Shown: positions 8,920-17,628, numbered from the stretch's first letter. The stretch is DNA of 64,000 nucleotides from Mycobacterium sp. 852013-50091_SCH5140682 (GCF_001665685.1 NZ_LZTB01000100.1:186001-250000); one strand, 5' to 3'. Notes: generated by a model not told the origin, from the sequence alone. A program made the numbers and translations.

Positions 8920-10367
8920 TCGCCGGAATCCGTCACCAACCGGCCCAGGTGATCCAGCAGCTCTTCGGCTGCGGCCAGATCGCCGCGCAGGTCGCGGTCC
9001 TGGTCGTTCCACGGCAGCACCGAGGCCAGGGTGAGCGCCTCGCCGAGCACCCCGGTGAATCGCTCGTGCAGTCCGCGCTGCCGGAGCAGTCGCAGCGCGC
9101 CGACCAACTCGCAGGCCAGCAGCACGCGGTACGCGGCGACCGACCGCTCGAGTTGCTGCGTGCCTTGAGACGCGAACGTGGCGTCCTCCTCGGCACCGCG
9201 GGACAGGACGAGAGTGCCGACCGATGCGGGCTGCGCCGCCGCGCGGATCTCGGCGATCGCGCCCGCGGCGACGTATTCGACCATCATCAGCCCCGATGAC
9301 CCGTCTTCGCTGGTGGCGAGAAAAGCGTTCTGGCCGTTGGTCTCCGGGTCGTTGAGCATCCGGATGCGCGAATGCGTGATGGGTGCGGTGAGCGCCAATG
9401 CCAGAGTGGCGCCGTCGAGCTCGAGCGACAACGACGCCTGATAGAACGCGCCGTGGTGGACGACCGCGTCGCCCTCGATGTCGAAAAGGGGATTCTCCTG
9501 GGCGGCGTTGAGGGTCCGCTCCAGTTGCTGCCCAAGCGAATCCAGGGAATTGACGACGCTGGCGTGCGCGACCGGGTACACCCGCAGGCCGTACGGATCC
9601 TGGATGCGGCGCGGCTCGCGATCGTCTCGCCCGTCACCCATGGACAGCGACCGCAAGCGTCCGGCGACCGTATCGACGTGCGGAGCCGCCGCGGCGCGGG
9701 CGGCGGTAACCGAGAAGGTGGACGGATTACCGTCGAGCGCAAGGAAACTGAGCATGTAGATGACGCTGGACGCCCGCTCCAACCGCTGCAGCTCGTCCAG
9801 GGCGAGGCAGGTGCGTCCGACGGTGAGGGCACTGCTGCTCATGAACGGCAGCGCGCTGTCGGCACCCCACGGCTGCATCGGCGTCAGGGGAGTTTTGGCG
9901 GGCCGCTCGCCGATCAACGTCAGGGCGGTGCCTGCCAGTGCGGCGAGGTCGCCGGTGCCGATCGACGCGTACTGAAGGACTTCGGGCAGGGCGTCGTCGT
10001 TGAGCATCCGCACCAGCGCGGACAGGATCTTCGGGTCGAGCCCCGCGCCCGGTGCGCACAGCTGGATCAGGCGCACGGCGAGCATCGCCCTGACGGTTCT
10101 GTCGGCGAGGGGATCGCCGGCATCGACGGCGTGGCTGCGCAGCAGCCGCATCCCGTAGTCCTTGTCATCGGCAAGAACCTGGGTGGTCCGGTTCGCACCG
10201 ACCCCGGTGGTGCGCCCGTAGGTGGGGAAGCGTGTGCTCAGATCGGCTGCGCGTTGGTAGGCCTGGTCGACGCCTGCGAGGACGTCTGCGGAGATCGACA
10301 CCTGTTCGCGGCCGTCTGCGAGCGTCACGACGTCGGCAATCGTGCCCGTCCCGTTCAGCACAACCAT
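8916..10367 (-). CDS. Aromatic amino acid lyase (HAL/PAL superfamily) lacking the MIO triad
   Basis: Protein of 483 residues with the overall fold signature of histidine/phenylalanine ammonia-lyases: the catalytic Tyr segment TYGRTTGVGANR (Tyr50) and, in the right place, SIGTGDLAALAG at residues 135-146. In canonical lyases this second motif reads G-A-S-G-D-L, and Ala-Ser-Gly cyclises to the MIO electrophile. Here the Ala-Ser pair is replaced, leaving G137-T138-G139-D140. The protein may therefore work without MIO, as reported for ergothionase, which eliminates trimethylamine from a betaine, a better leaving group than ammonia. The start at 10367 has an AGGAG six to seven nt upstream. The gene is divergent from an IclR regulator and a betaine-type ABC importer, which supports a betaine substrate. 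Fold is confident, reaction is an inference. Confidence 0.75.
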   Translation of the reverse strand: MVVLNGTGTIADVVTLADGREQVSISADVLAGVDQAYQRAADLSTRFPTYGRTTGVGANRTTQVLADDKDYGMRLLRSHAVDAGDPLADRTVRAMLAVRLIQLCAPGAGLDPKILSALVRMLNDDALPEVLQYASIGTGDLAALAGTALTLIGERPAKTPLTPMQPWGADSALPFMSSSALTVGRTCLALDELQRLERASSVIYMLSFLALDGNPSTFSVTAARAAAAPHVDTVAGRLRSLSMGDGRDDREPRRIQDPYGLRVYPVAHASVVNSLDSLGQQLERTLNAAQENPLFDIEGDAVVHHGAFYQASLSLELDGATLALALTAPITHSRIRMLNDPETNGQNAFLATSEDGSSGLMMVEYVAAGAIAEIRAAAQPASVGTLVLSRGAEEDATFASQGTQQLERSVAAYRVLLACELVGALRLLRQRGLHERFTGVLGEALTLASVLPWNDQDRDLRGDLAAAEELLDHLGRLVTDSGD

Positions 10368-10493
10368 GTAATTCTCCTCAATCTCTACCGCTGGCGCGTG
10401 ACACGACCTATCATCGCTCCAACCTAAAAATTCCGCTAGATGGCAATCGAATTCCAGCCACTAGAAATGGCGCGGCCAGAGAGGAGTGGCGAG

Positions 10494-11174
10494 TTGGCTG
10501 AAGCATCCACCCGAACCGTGGAGCGGGCACTCGCCCTGCTCGCCACGATCTGCGAGCGCGGCAGCGTGAACCTTGCTGACAGCGCCAGGGATTGCGATCT
10601 GGCGCCGAGTACCGCGCTGCGGCTGCTACGAACGTTGGAGTCCACGGGTTTCGTCGCCAAGGACGAGGCAGGCATCTACCGTCCGGGCGGCCGCATGATC
10701 CAGCTGGGCGCCGCCGCGCTCAGCAGCGAGTCATTGACCGACCTGGCCAAGCCGGTGATGGAGAAACTCGTCGCGCAGACCGGCGAGTCGGTCTATCTGT
10801 CGGTCGAATGGCACAGCGACCTCGCCATCTACATCGGCATCATGCAGGGCACTCACTCTGTGCGTCACACCAGTTGGGTGGGCCGGACCATTCCACTGGA
10901 TATCTCCGCCGCGGGGCACGCGCTTCGCGGTGACGTCAACAGCGACGGGTACGTCGTTGTCGAACGCGGCGTCGAGCCCGACGTAACCGCGATCGCGTGC
11001 CCGGTGTACTCCGAAGCACGCATCGTCGCAGCGCTGAGTTTCGTGATCCCGAGTTATCGGGTTACCGAATCCGAAGCGTCCCGGTGCGGCGAACTGCTGG
11101 TCTCGGCTGCGGCGGAGTTGTCCGCCCAGCTGAGCCGTTCCCCCAAGTCGGACTCCGAAGAAAGACAGTCATGA
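10494..11174 (+). CDS. IclR family transcriptional regulator
   Basis: Regulator with an IclR winged-helix domain (RTVERALALLATICERG onward, DLAPSTALRLLRTLESTGFV recognition helix) and an IclR effector-binding domain (GESVYLSVEW, SAAGHALRG). I favour the TTG at 10494, giving 226 residues, because GAGGAG ends 7 nt before it and the HTH follows at once; in-frame ATGs at 10440 and 10467 are alternatives without a clear ribosome site. The stop overlaps the first codon of the ABC ATPase (ATGA at 11171-11174), so regulator and transporter are co-transcribed. It probably senses the transported betaine or a breakdown product and controls both directions of the divergent locus. Confidence 0.85.
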   Translation: MAEASTRTVERALALLATICERGSVNLADSARDCDLAPSTALRLLRTLESTGFVAKDEAGIYRPGGRMIQLGAAALSSESLTDLAKPVMEKLVAQTGESVYLSVEWHSDLAIYIGIMQGTHSVRHTSWVGRTIPLDISAAGHALRGDVNSDGYVVVERGVEPDVTAIACPVYSEARIVAALSFVIPSYRVTESEASRCGELLVSAAAELSAQLSRSPKSDSEERQS

Positions 11175-12271
11175 TCACATTCGACAACGTCTCCAAGGTG
11201 TACCCGGACGGCACGGTCGCCGTGGACAGCCTGACGTTGACCGCGCCAAACGGAAAGATCACCACTCTGGTCGGCCCATCCGGGTGTGGCAAGACGACCT
11301 CGATGCGGATGATCAACCGGCTCATCGAACCCAGCTCGGGCACGATCGAACTCGACGGAGTCGACACCCAGTCGCTGGACCGGGTGTCCCTGCGACGACG
11401 CATCGGTTACGTCATCCAGAACGCGGGCCTGTTTCCTCATCGCACGGTCGTCGACAACGTGGCCGCGCTGCCGCGGTTGCTCGGGGGCAGTAAGAAGGAA
11501 ACCCGTTCCAAGGCAATGGAACTACTCGAACGTGTCGGACTCGATGCCAAGTTCGCCCGCCGGTATCCCTGGCAACTCTCCGGCGGTCAGCAACAGCGAG
11601 TCGGCGTGGCCCGCGCGCTGGCCACCGATCCGCCATTCCTGTTGATGGACGAGCCTTTCAGCGCAGTCGACCCGATCGTCCGCAGCCAGTTGCAGGACGG
11701 GTTCCTGCGACTGCAGGCCGACATCTCCAAAACCATCGTGATGGTCACCCACGACATCGACGAGGCCCTCAAACTGGGCGATCAGGTCGTGGTGCTGCGC
11801 CAGGGCGGAACGCTGGCGCAGGCCGCGTCGCCCGCCGAACTGTTGGCAGCCCCCAACGACTCGTTCGTCGCCGACTTCGTCGGCTCCGCCCGCGGCTACC
11901 AGGCGCTGGGGTTCCACACCGCCGACGACCGGCTGCGCCTCAACGACGAGCCGACAGTGACGGTCGGGCAACCGGTTTCGGACATCCCGGTGGTCGAGGG
12001 TAAGTGGATCCTGGCAATCGACGACAACCATGCGCCGGTCGGCTGGGTCGATACCGCGAACCTGTCCGGCGACACCGTCGTCGACCGCGACGTCAATCTG
12101 TGCGGCACCACCGCGCGACGCTCAGACCCGCTGCGCGAGCTCCTCAACTCCGCGCTGTCGAGCCCGAGTGGGCGCTGCGTGGTCACCGACGACGCCGGCA
12201 AGTTGCTCGGCACCGTCACCGATCACGACATCGTCGAGGCCATCCGGCGCGCGAAGGACTCCCGATCGTGA
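11171..12271 (+). CDS. Betaine/osmolyte ABC transporter ATPase (OpuCA/ProV type) with CBS region
   Basis: ATPase of 366 residues starting MITFDNVSKVYPDGT. Walker A GPSGCGKTT, Q-loop YVIQNAGLFPHRTV, signature LSGGQQQRVGVARAL and Walker B LLMDEPFSAVD identify the quaternary-amine-transporter (QAT) class. About 120 C-terminal residues end in a CBS-like module (RCVVTDDAGKLLGTVTDHDIVEAI), used in OpuA/OpuC for ionic or nucleotide sensing. Overlaps by 4 bp both the IclR gene and the following permease. Confidence 0.9.
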   Translation: MITFDNVSKVYPDGTVAVDSLTLTAPNGKITTLVGPSGCGKTTSMRMINRLIEPSSGTIELDGVDTQSLDRVSLRRRIGYVIQNAGLFPHRTVVDNVAALPRLLGGSKKETRSKAMELLERVGLDAKFARRYPWQLSGGQQQRVGVARALATDPPFLLMDEPFSAVDPIVRSQLQDGFLRLQADISKTIVMVTHDIDEALKLGDQVVVLRQGGTLAQAASPAELLAAPNDSFVADFVGSARGYQALGFHTADDRLRLNDEPTVTVGQPVSDIPVVEGKWILAIDDNHAPVGWVDTANLSGDTVVDRDVNLCGTTARRSDPLRELLNSALSSPSGRCVVTDDAGKLLGTVTDHDIVEAIRRAKDSRS

Positions 12272-12912
12272 ACTGGATCTCGTCGAACCTCGACCGCATC
12301 GTGAGCCTCACCATCAGTCACACCTGGCTGACGGTGATTCCCACGGTGCTGGGTCTGCTGCTCGCGCTGCCGCTGGGATGGTGGGCGCACCGGTCGAAAC
12401 GGGGCTATGCGGCCATCGTCGGTGTGGCCGGCCTGCTCTACACCATTCCGTCGCTGGCCCTGTTCATCCTGCTGCCGGTTCTGCTCGGGACGAAGATCCT
12501 CGACCCCATCAACATCATTGTGGCGCTTACCTGTTACACGCTGGCCCTGCTGGTACGGGTCGTCGCCGACGGGTTGAGCTCGGTGCCGCACGACACCGTG
12601 GCCGCCGCAGAGGCCATGGGCTACCGGGGCTGGCAGCGACTGCTGCTGGTGGAACTGCCCGTCGCGGTGCCGGTGATCGCCGCAGGCCTGCGGGTGGCGG
12701 TGGTGTCCAACGTCAGCATCGTGACCATGGCTGCGCTGCTGGGCATTCCGCAGCTGGGGTCACTGTTCACCCAGGGCTTCCAGCTGCGGCTGTTCGTACC
12801 GCTCGTCACCGGCGTGGTGATGTGCGTCGTGCTGGCCGTGGTCCTCGACGGACTGATCATCGTGGCGAACAAACTACTCACCCCATGGCGGCAACGGACG
12901 GTCACCTCATGA
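12268..12912 (+). CDS. Betaine ABC transporter permease (OpuCB/OsmoW type)
   Basis: Permease of 214 residues with about five to six helices and the QAT coupling loop around VAAAEAMGYRGWQRLLLVELPVA. It begins at the GTG at 12268, overlapping the ATPase stop (GTGA). Upstream start codons in the same frame lie inside the ATPase gene and are not credible. It works with the second permease at 12909. Confidence 0.9.
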   Translation: MNWISSNLDRIVSLTISHTWLTVIPTVLGLLLALPLGWWAHRSKRGYAAIVGVAGLLYTIPSLALFILLPVLLGTKILDPINIIVALTCYTLALLVRVVADGLSSVPHDTVAAAEAMGYRGWQRLLLVELPVAVPVIAAGLRVAVVSNVSIVTMAALLGIPQLGSLFTQGFQLRLFVPLVTGVVMCVVLAVVLDGLIIVANKLLTPWRQRTVTS

Positions 12913-13628
12913 ACATCATCGGCTGGTTCACCGATCCTGCGCATTGGAGCGGTTCGGGCAGCATCCCCATGCAGGTCGGCTACCACCTGCTGTACTCGGC
13001 GATCGCACTGCTGGTGGCCTTGGCCATCGGCGTCCCGCTGGGAATCCTGATCGGCTACACCGGTCGCGGTGAGACCCTGGTCGCCGGGCTCGCCAATGCG
13101 CTGCGTGCGCTGCCGAGCCTGGGCCTGCTGGTGCTGCTGTTCCTGCTCTTCGCACCCGTCGTCGCAGGCAAGCTGGTCTATGTTCTGCCCACCATCGTGG
13201 TGCTGGTGCTGCTGGCGGTGCCGCCGATCCTCACCGGCACGTACGCCGGGATCCAAACCGCCGACCCCGACGCGGTGGGTGCGGCCCGCGGCATCGGGTT
13301 CACGAAGCGGCAGATCCTGGTGCACGTTCAGTTGCCGTGCGCGCTGCCGCTGCTGATCTCGGGCATCCGCAGCTCGACACTGCAGATCGTCTCGACCGCG
13401 ACCATCGCCGCCTACCTGGGCCTGCAGGGTCTTGGCCGGTTCATCCTCGACGGCCGGGCGCAGGCGAACTACAGCGAAATGGCAGGCGGTGCAATCCTTG
13501 TCGCCTTGGTCGCCATCGCGTTGGAACTCGGCTTTGCCTGGCTGGGCCGAGTGGTGGTATCGCCCGGCCTGCGCCGGGTAGCTGCCAAAACGTCCCCTCT
13601 TGACACTGCCGTACCGATGGAGGTCTGA
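12909..13628 (+). CDS. Betaine ABC transporter permease (OpuCD/OsmoY type)
   Basis: Second permease, 239 residues, starting MNIIGWFTDPAHWSG at the ATG overlapping the previous stop (ATGA). BPD_transp_1 domain with coupling loop GAARGIGFTKRQILVHVQLP and the conserved STATIAAYLG segment near the C-terminal helices. Two separate permeases plus a lipoprotein receptor is the OpuC/OsmoVWXY architecture rather than the fused permease-SBP type. Confidence 0.9.
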   Translation: MNIIGWFTDPAHWSGSGSIPMQVGYHLLYSAIALLVALAIGVPLGILIGYTGRGETLVAGLANALRALPSLGLLVLLFLLFAPVVAGKLVYVLPTIVVLVLLAVPPILTGTYAGIQTADPDAVGAARGIGFTKRQILVHVQLPCALPLLISGIRSSTLQIVSTATIAAYLGLQGLGRFILDGRAQANYSEMAGGAILVALVAIALELGFAWLGRVVVSPGLRRVAAKTSPLDTAVPMEV

Positions 13629-13630
13629 AA

Positions 13631-14554
13631 ATGATCAGACGAAAATTCTTGTCCGCCTTGGCCACCGCGGCTGCTGCGACGCTGACGCTGTCGGCCTGCG
13701 GCCTGAACAGTGACCCGCTGTCCTCCGACAATGCCGCCGGCTCGGCGGGCTCCCAGGTGATCATCGGGTCGGCCGACTTCACCGAGAGCCAGCTGATCGC
13801 CAGCATCTATTCGCAGGCGTTGCAGGCCAAGGGAATCCAGGTCAAGGAGCAGTTCAACATCGGCAGCCGTGAGGTGTACATGGCAGCGTTGAAGGACGGC
13901 TCCATCGATCTGGTTCCCGAGTACTCGGGCGCCCTGCTCAGCTATCTCAACCCTGAATCGACCGCCTCCACCACCGAGGCAGTCGTCACCGGCCTGGTCA
14001 GCAGGATGCCCGCCGGGATCACGCTGCTCGCGCCGTCGCCCGCCCAGGACAAGGACGTCGTCGCCGTCACACAGGCCACCGCCGACAAGTACAAGCTGCA
14101 CAAGATCTCCGACCTCGCACCGGTCGCAGGGGAAATGGTGCTCGGCGGTCCGCCGGAGTGGAAGACCCGGGTGCAGGGTGTCGTCGGACTACACGACGTG
14201 TACGGGCTCAACTTCAAGGACTTCGTCAGCCTGGACGCCGGCGGAACGCTGACGATGACGGCGCTGACCAACGGCCAGATTCAGGCCGGGGACCTCTTCA
14301 GCACCGATCCCGGACTCAAGGCCAACAACCTTGTCGCCCTTGACGATGACAAGAACCTGTTCGCCGCCGAGAACGTCATCCCGCTGGTCAAGTCGTCCAA
14401 ACAATCTCAAGCTCTCACCAACGCGCTCAACGACGTGTCGGCGAAACTGACCACCAACGACCTCATCGACATGAATGCCGAGGCCGCCAAGGGCACCAAC
14501 CTCTCCGACATCGCCAAGAAGTGGCTCGCGCAAGCGGGGTTGATCAGCCGCTAG
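13631..14554 (+). CDS. Betaine-binding lipoprotein (OpuCC/OsmoX/EgtU-like)
   Basis: Solute receptor of 307 residues. The signal peptide ends in the lipobox LSAC, with the lipidated Cys near residue 23. The OpuAC domain begins VIIGSADFTESQLIA and contains NIGSREVYMAALKDGSIDLVPEYSGALLSYL, the hallmark of QAT receptors that bind trimethylammonium compounds in an aromatic cage. It lies 2 bp after the permease and closes the operon. The nearby MIO-less lyase makes ergothioneine, hercynine or a similar betaine a reasonable ligand, but choline, glycine betaine and carnitine remain possible. Its TAG stop lies inside the first copy of a 25-bp tandem repeat. Confidence 0.88.
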   Translation: MIRRKFLSALATAAAATLTLSACGLNSDPLSSDNAAGSAGSQVIIGSADFTESQLIASIYSQALQAKGIQVKEQFNIGSREVYMAALKDGSIDLVPEYSGALLSYLNPESTASTTEAVVTGLVSRMPAGITLLAPSPAQDKDVVAVTQATADKYKLHKISDLAPVAGEMVLGGPPEWKTRVQGVVGLHDVYGLNFKDFVSLDAGGTLTMTALTNGQIQAGDLFSTDPGLKANNLVALDDDKNLFAAENVIPLVKSSKQSQALTNALNDVSAKLTTNDLIDMNAEAAKGTNLSDIAKKWLAQAGLISR

Positions 14555-14625
14555 AACACTTCGGCGGCGAGCCGCCTAGAACACTTCGGCGGCGAGCCGC
14601 CTAGAACACTTCGGCTTCGAGCCGC
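14551..14625. repeat. 25-bp tandem repeat, three copies, over the fadE33 stop codon
   Basis: Three head-to-tail 25-bp units at 14551-14575, 14576-14600 and 14601-14625, each beginning CTAGAACACTTCGGC. Units 1 and 2 are identical; unit 3 differs at two positions and is the real 3' end of the convergent fadE33 gene (its CTA is the reverse of the TAG stop). Unit 1 also carries the TAG stop of the binding-protein gene. Units 1 and 2 each contain GGCGGC-GA-GCCGCC, which can form a small hairpin, so the array may serve as an improvised two-way terminator. Confidence 0.9.
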
Positions 14626-15536
14626 CGCAGCTGCTCTCGCGGCGGCCCGAGCAGTTGTGCACTACCGTGCGCGCGCTTGAAGTACAGCTGGATGTCGCTC
14701 TCCCAGGTGATCGCGATGCCGCCGTGCAGCTGAATGGCTTCGGCGGTCACCGCGGACAGCGTCTCGCAGGCCATGAACCGGGCCAGTGCCGCCGCGGTCG
14801 GTGTCGGAGAGGCGATGGCATCGTTGACCACAGCGCGGGTCGAGGACACCTTGACGTACAGATCGGCCATCCGATGCTTGAGTGCCTGGAAGCTACCGAT
14901 CGGCCGGCCGAACTGCACCCGGTCCTTTGTATAGGCGACCGTGAGATCCAGACAGCGCGCCGCCGCGCCGACCTGTTCGGCGGCCATCAGCAGCGCCGCG
15001 GTGTCGGCCAGACCCGGATCCGCGCCGAGCACCGCTGTCTCGCCGGGTGTGACCGCGGCCAAGCGTCGGGTCAGATCCATGGTGGTCTTGGCCTGTGCGG
15101 TGAAAGTGGTCCAGCGGGTGAGGTTTTGCCCGTCGGCGGCGATCACCACATCGGCCGTGTCGCCGTTGATGACGTACTCGGCATCGAACACCACCGTGCC
15201 GATGGACGTGCCCTCGGCCAACGCCTCGAGCGGCTCATGGTCACCGGCGGCGAGCAGGGCCAGCTCGGCGAGCGTCGTACCCAGCAGGGGAGTGGGCACC
15301 AGAGCCTTGCCCAGCTCTTCGAGAACCACTGCGGCATCGCCGAGTTCGCCGCCGGCACCGCCGAGCTCTTCGGGCACTACCAGGGCCGCGGCGCCGACCT
15401 GCTCGCACAGCAGGCTCCACAGCTTCTCGTCATAGCCGCGGTCTGATTCCATCGCCGCGCGCACGGCTTCGGGGGAGGCGTGCTTGTCCACCAGGGCTGC
15501 AACGGTTTCCCGCAGCAGCTCGCGTTCCTCATTCAC
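14601..15536 (-). CDS. fadE33: Acyl-CoA dehydrogenase FadE33-like (HIP degradation)
   Basis: Short acyl-CoA dehydrogenase subunit of 311 residues (typical FadEs are 380-400), matching the compact M. tuberculosis FadE33 by context: it is the last of fadD3-fadE31-fadE32-fadE33. FAD-domain segments EQVGAAARCLDLTVAYTK and RVQFGRPIGSFQALKH are present, and IQLHGGIAITWE lies near the C-terminus. Such steroid FadEs work as alpha2beta2 heteromers in which one chain has the catalytic Glu; FadE31-33 are assigned to the late steroid-ring (HIP) pathway. Start overlaps the fadE32 stop by 4 bp. The exact step is known family information, not visible here. Confidence 0.85.
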   Translation of the reverse strand: MNEERELLRETVAALVDKHASPEAVRAAMESDRGYDEKLWSLLCEQVGAAALVVPEELGGAGGELGDAAVVLEELGKALVPTPLLGTTLAELALLAAGDHEPLEALAEGTSIGTVVFDAEYVINGDTADVVIAADGQNLTRWTTFTAQAKTTMDLTRRLAAVTPGETAVLGADPGLADTAALLMAAEQVGAAARCLDLTVAYTKDRVQFGRPIGSFQALKHRMADLYVKVSSTRAVVNDAIASPTPTAAALARFMACETLSAVTAEAIQLHGGIAITWESDIQLYFKRAHGSAQLLGPPREQLRRLEAEVF

Positions 15537-16486
15537 AAGACCTCCAGGAGCCGACGACGGTGCAGCGTGGGATCGCCCCAGGCCGAGCGTAAGGCCTGAA
15601 CTCGGAGCAACAGCAGAGACAGGTCGTGCTCCTGCGTGAAGCCGATGGCGCCGTGGGTCTGCAGTGACGAGCGCGCCGCCAGCAGGGCCGCGTCGGCCGC
15701 GGCGACCTTGGCGGCGCTGACGTCGCGCGCCGTATCGGGTGAGCGTTCCGCGAGCGACAGCGCCGCCCCGTAGACGAGCGGACGGGCCAGTTCGACAGCG
15801 ATGTGGACATCCGCGAGCTTGTGCTTGATGGCCTGGTACGAGCCGATCACCCGGCCGAACTGCGTGCGCTGCTTGGCGTATTCGACCGAATGATCGAGCA
15901 TGGCCTGCCCGGCGCCGACCAGTTGTGCGGCGGTCGCCAGCACACCGAACTCGTAGGCCCGCGCGGTGTCAGCAGCCTGGGGAGCGCCAGTTACGTCGAC
16001 ATCGAACAGTTTTCGCACCGGATCGACGGAATCGTGCGCTGTGCCGGCGGTGGCGTCGGCCACGTGGCCGTCGGCGGCCACCAGGACGAGGCCGGCGACA
16101 TCGGCGTTGACGGCGCGCGGTACCTGCGGCGGCATGGCGACGGTGGCGATCAGCTCACCCGCCGCGAGCTGCCCGGACCGCTCGTCCTCGGAGAGCAACA
16201 CCGGTGCGACGGCGATGGATTCGGTGACCGGGCCGGGCACCGCCCAGTAGCCCAAGCGCTCCAGTGCCACGATGAGATCCACCGGGTGGGCGTCGATGCC
16301 GTCGAACTTCTCCGGCACCAGCAACGCCGTCACACCGAGGTCGGCGAGCTGCGTCCACACCTTGCGGCCGGGCGCGGTGTCGCCGGCAGCCCAGGCCCGC
16401 ACGGCGGCGGGCACGTCGGCAGCAGCCAGTGCAGCGTCGATGCTCGACGCGAAATCGCGCTGCTGTTCGTCTATCTCGAAGTTCAC
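15533..16486 (-). CDS. fadE32: Acyl-CoA dehydrogenase FadE32-like (HIP degradation)
   Basis: Acyl-CoA dehydrogenase subunit, 317 residues, starting MNFEIDEQQRDFASSIDAAL. The middle and C-terminal domains contain QRTQFGRVIGSYQAIKHKLADV and LQTHGAIGFTQEHDLSLLLLR. Like its neighbour it is short and probably half of a heteromeric enzyme. It sits between fadE31 and fadE33 with 4-bp overlaps on both sides, the same order as Rv3562-Rv3564 in M. tuberculosis. Predicted role: dehydrogenation of a CoA-thioester after opening of steroid rings C and D. Confidence 0.85.
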   Translation of the reverse strand: MNFEIDEQQRDFASSIDAALAAADVPAAVRAWAAGDTAPGRKVWTQLADLGVTALLVPEKFDGIDAHPVDLIVALERLGYWAVPGPVTESIAVAPVLLSEDERSGQLAAGELIATVAMPPQVPRAVNADVAGLVLVAADGHVADATAGTAHDSVDPVRKLFDVDVTGAPQAADTARAYEFGVLATAAQLVGAGQAMLDHSVEYAKQRTQFGRVIGSYQAIKHKLADVHIAVELARPLVYGAALSLAERSPDTARDVSAAKVAAADAALLAARSSLQTHGAIGFTQEHDLSLLLLRVQALRSAWGDPTLHRRRLLEVL

Positions 16487-17628
16487 TTGGGCTTCCCCCC
16501 AGAAATCTCCCGCGGCAAGCCGAGGAGTCGCTCGGCGATGATGTTGCGCTGAATCTCGTTGGTGCCGGCGTAGATCGGGCCACCGAGCGCGAACAGCAGG
16601 CCTTCGGTCCAGTGACCGGTGAGCTCGGCATCCGCACCCTGCATATCCAGGGCCGTCTGGTGCAGCGCGACATCGAGATCCGACCAGAACACCTTGGTCA
16701 CCGAGGACTCGGCGCCCAGCTCACCGCCGCTCGCGAGTCTGGTCACCGTGCCGAACGTGTGCAGCCGATAGGCCTGGGCCTTGATCCACGCATCGGCCAC
16801 CCGGTCGGTGAACACCGGGTCGGGATGGGATTTCCACTGTTGGACAAGCCGTTCGGCAGGCGCGAGGAAACGGGCCGGGCTGCGCAGCGACATGCCGCGC
16901 TCATTGCTTGACGTGCTCATCGCCGCCCGCCAGCCGTCGTGCACGCCACCGATGACGTCGTGATCGGGCACGAACACGTCATCGAGGAAGATCTCGCCGA
17001 AGCCGGTGTCCCCGCCGAGCTGGGCGATGGGCCGTACCGTGATCCCGGGAGCCTTGAGGTCGAACATGAAGTAGGTGAGGCCCTTGTGTCGCTGGGCTTC
17101 CGGGTCGGAACGGAACAATCCGAATCCGCGCTCACCGAACGGGGCCCGCGAACTCCAGATCTTCTGTCCGTTGAGCTTCCAGCCGCCGTCGGTACGCGTC
17201 GCGATCGAGCGCAGCGAGGCGAGATCACTGCCCGACTCAGGTTCGGACCAGGCCTGAGCCCAGATCTCTTCACCGCTGGCCATTTTCGGCAGCACGCGGT
17301 CCAGCTGCTCCTCGGTACCGTGTGCGAACAGTGTCGGTGCCAGCATCGAGGTGCCGTTGGCACTGGCCCGCCCGGGCGCACCGGCCCGGAAGTACTCCTC
17401 TTCGAACACCACCCACTGCAGCAGTGTGGCGTCGCGGCCGCCATATTTCTTGGGCCACGCGATCACCGACAGCCCGGCATCGAAGAGCACCTTGTCCCAA
17501 CGCCGGTGCTGTTCGAAACCTTCGAGCGTGTCGTATGACTTCGTCGGGAACGAGCCGCGGTTGGCCGTCAGGAATTCGCGCACCTCGGCCCGAAAGGCCT
17601 CGGTCTCGTCGTCGAAATTCAGGTCCAT
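16483..17628 (-). CDS. fadE31: Acyl-CoA dehydrogenase FadE31-like (HIP degradation)
   Basis: Full-length acyl-CoA dehydrogenase, 381 residues, with N-terminal helical domain, middle FAD-contact motif QAWSEPESGSDLASL, and C-terminal GGPIYAGTNEIQRNIIAERLLG signature. It probably pairs with FadE32 or FadE33 in a heterotetramer. It overlaps the end of fadD3 by 10 bp and fadE32 by 4 bp, so the four genes form one KstR2-controlled operon. Confidence 0.87.
   Translation of the reverse strand: MDLNFDDETEAFRAEVREFLTANRGSFPTKSYDTLEGFEQHRRWDKVLFDAGLSVIAWPKKYGGRDATLLQWVVFEEEYFRAGAPGRASANGTSMLAPTLFAHGTEEQLDRVLPKMASGEEIWAQAWSEPESGSDLASLRSIATRTDGGWKLNGQKIWSSRAPFGERGFGLFRSDPEAQRHKGLTYFMFDLKAPGITVRPIAQLGGDTGFGEIFLDDVFVPDHDVIGGVHDGWRAAMSTSSNERGMSLRSPARFLAPAERLVQQWKSHPDPVFTDRVADAWIKAQAYRLHTFGTVTRLASGGELGAESSVTKVFWSDLDVALHQTALDMQGADAELTGHWTEGLLFALGGPIYAGTNEIQRNIIAERLLGLPREISGGKPK

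Noticed and set aside
12030..12908. Long upstream extension of the second betaine permease frame
   Set aside because: It reads through the ATPase and the first permease in another frame; the ATG at 12909 with ATGA overlap is the real start.
14551..14625. 25-bp tandem repeat as a CRISPR or attachment site
   Set aside because: No spacers between units; the sequence is the fadE33 3' end, so local slippage explains it.
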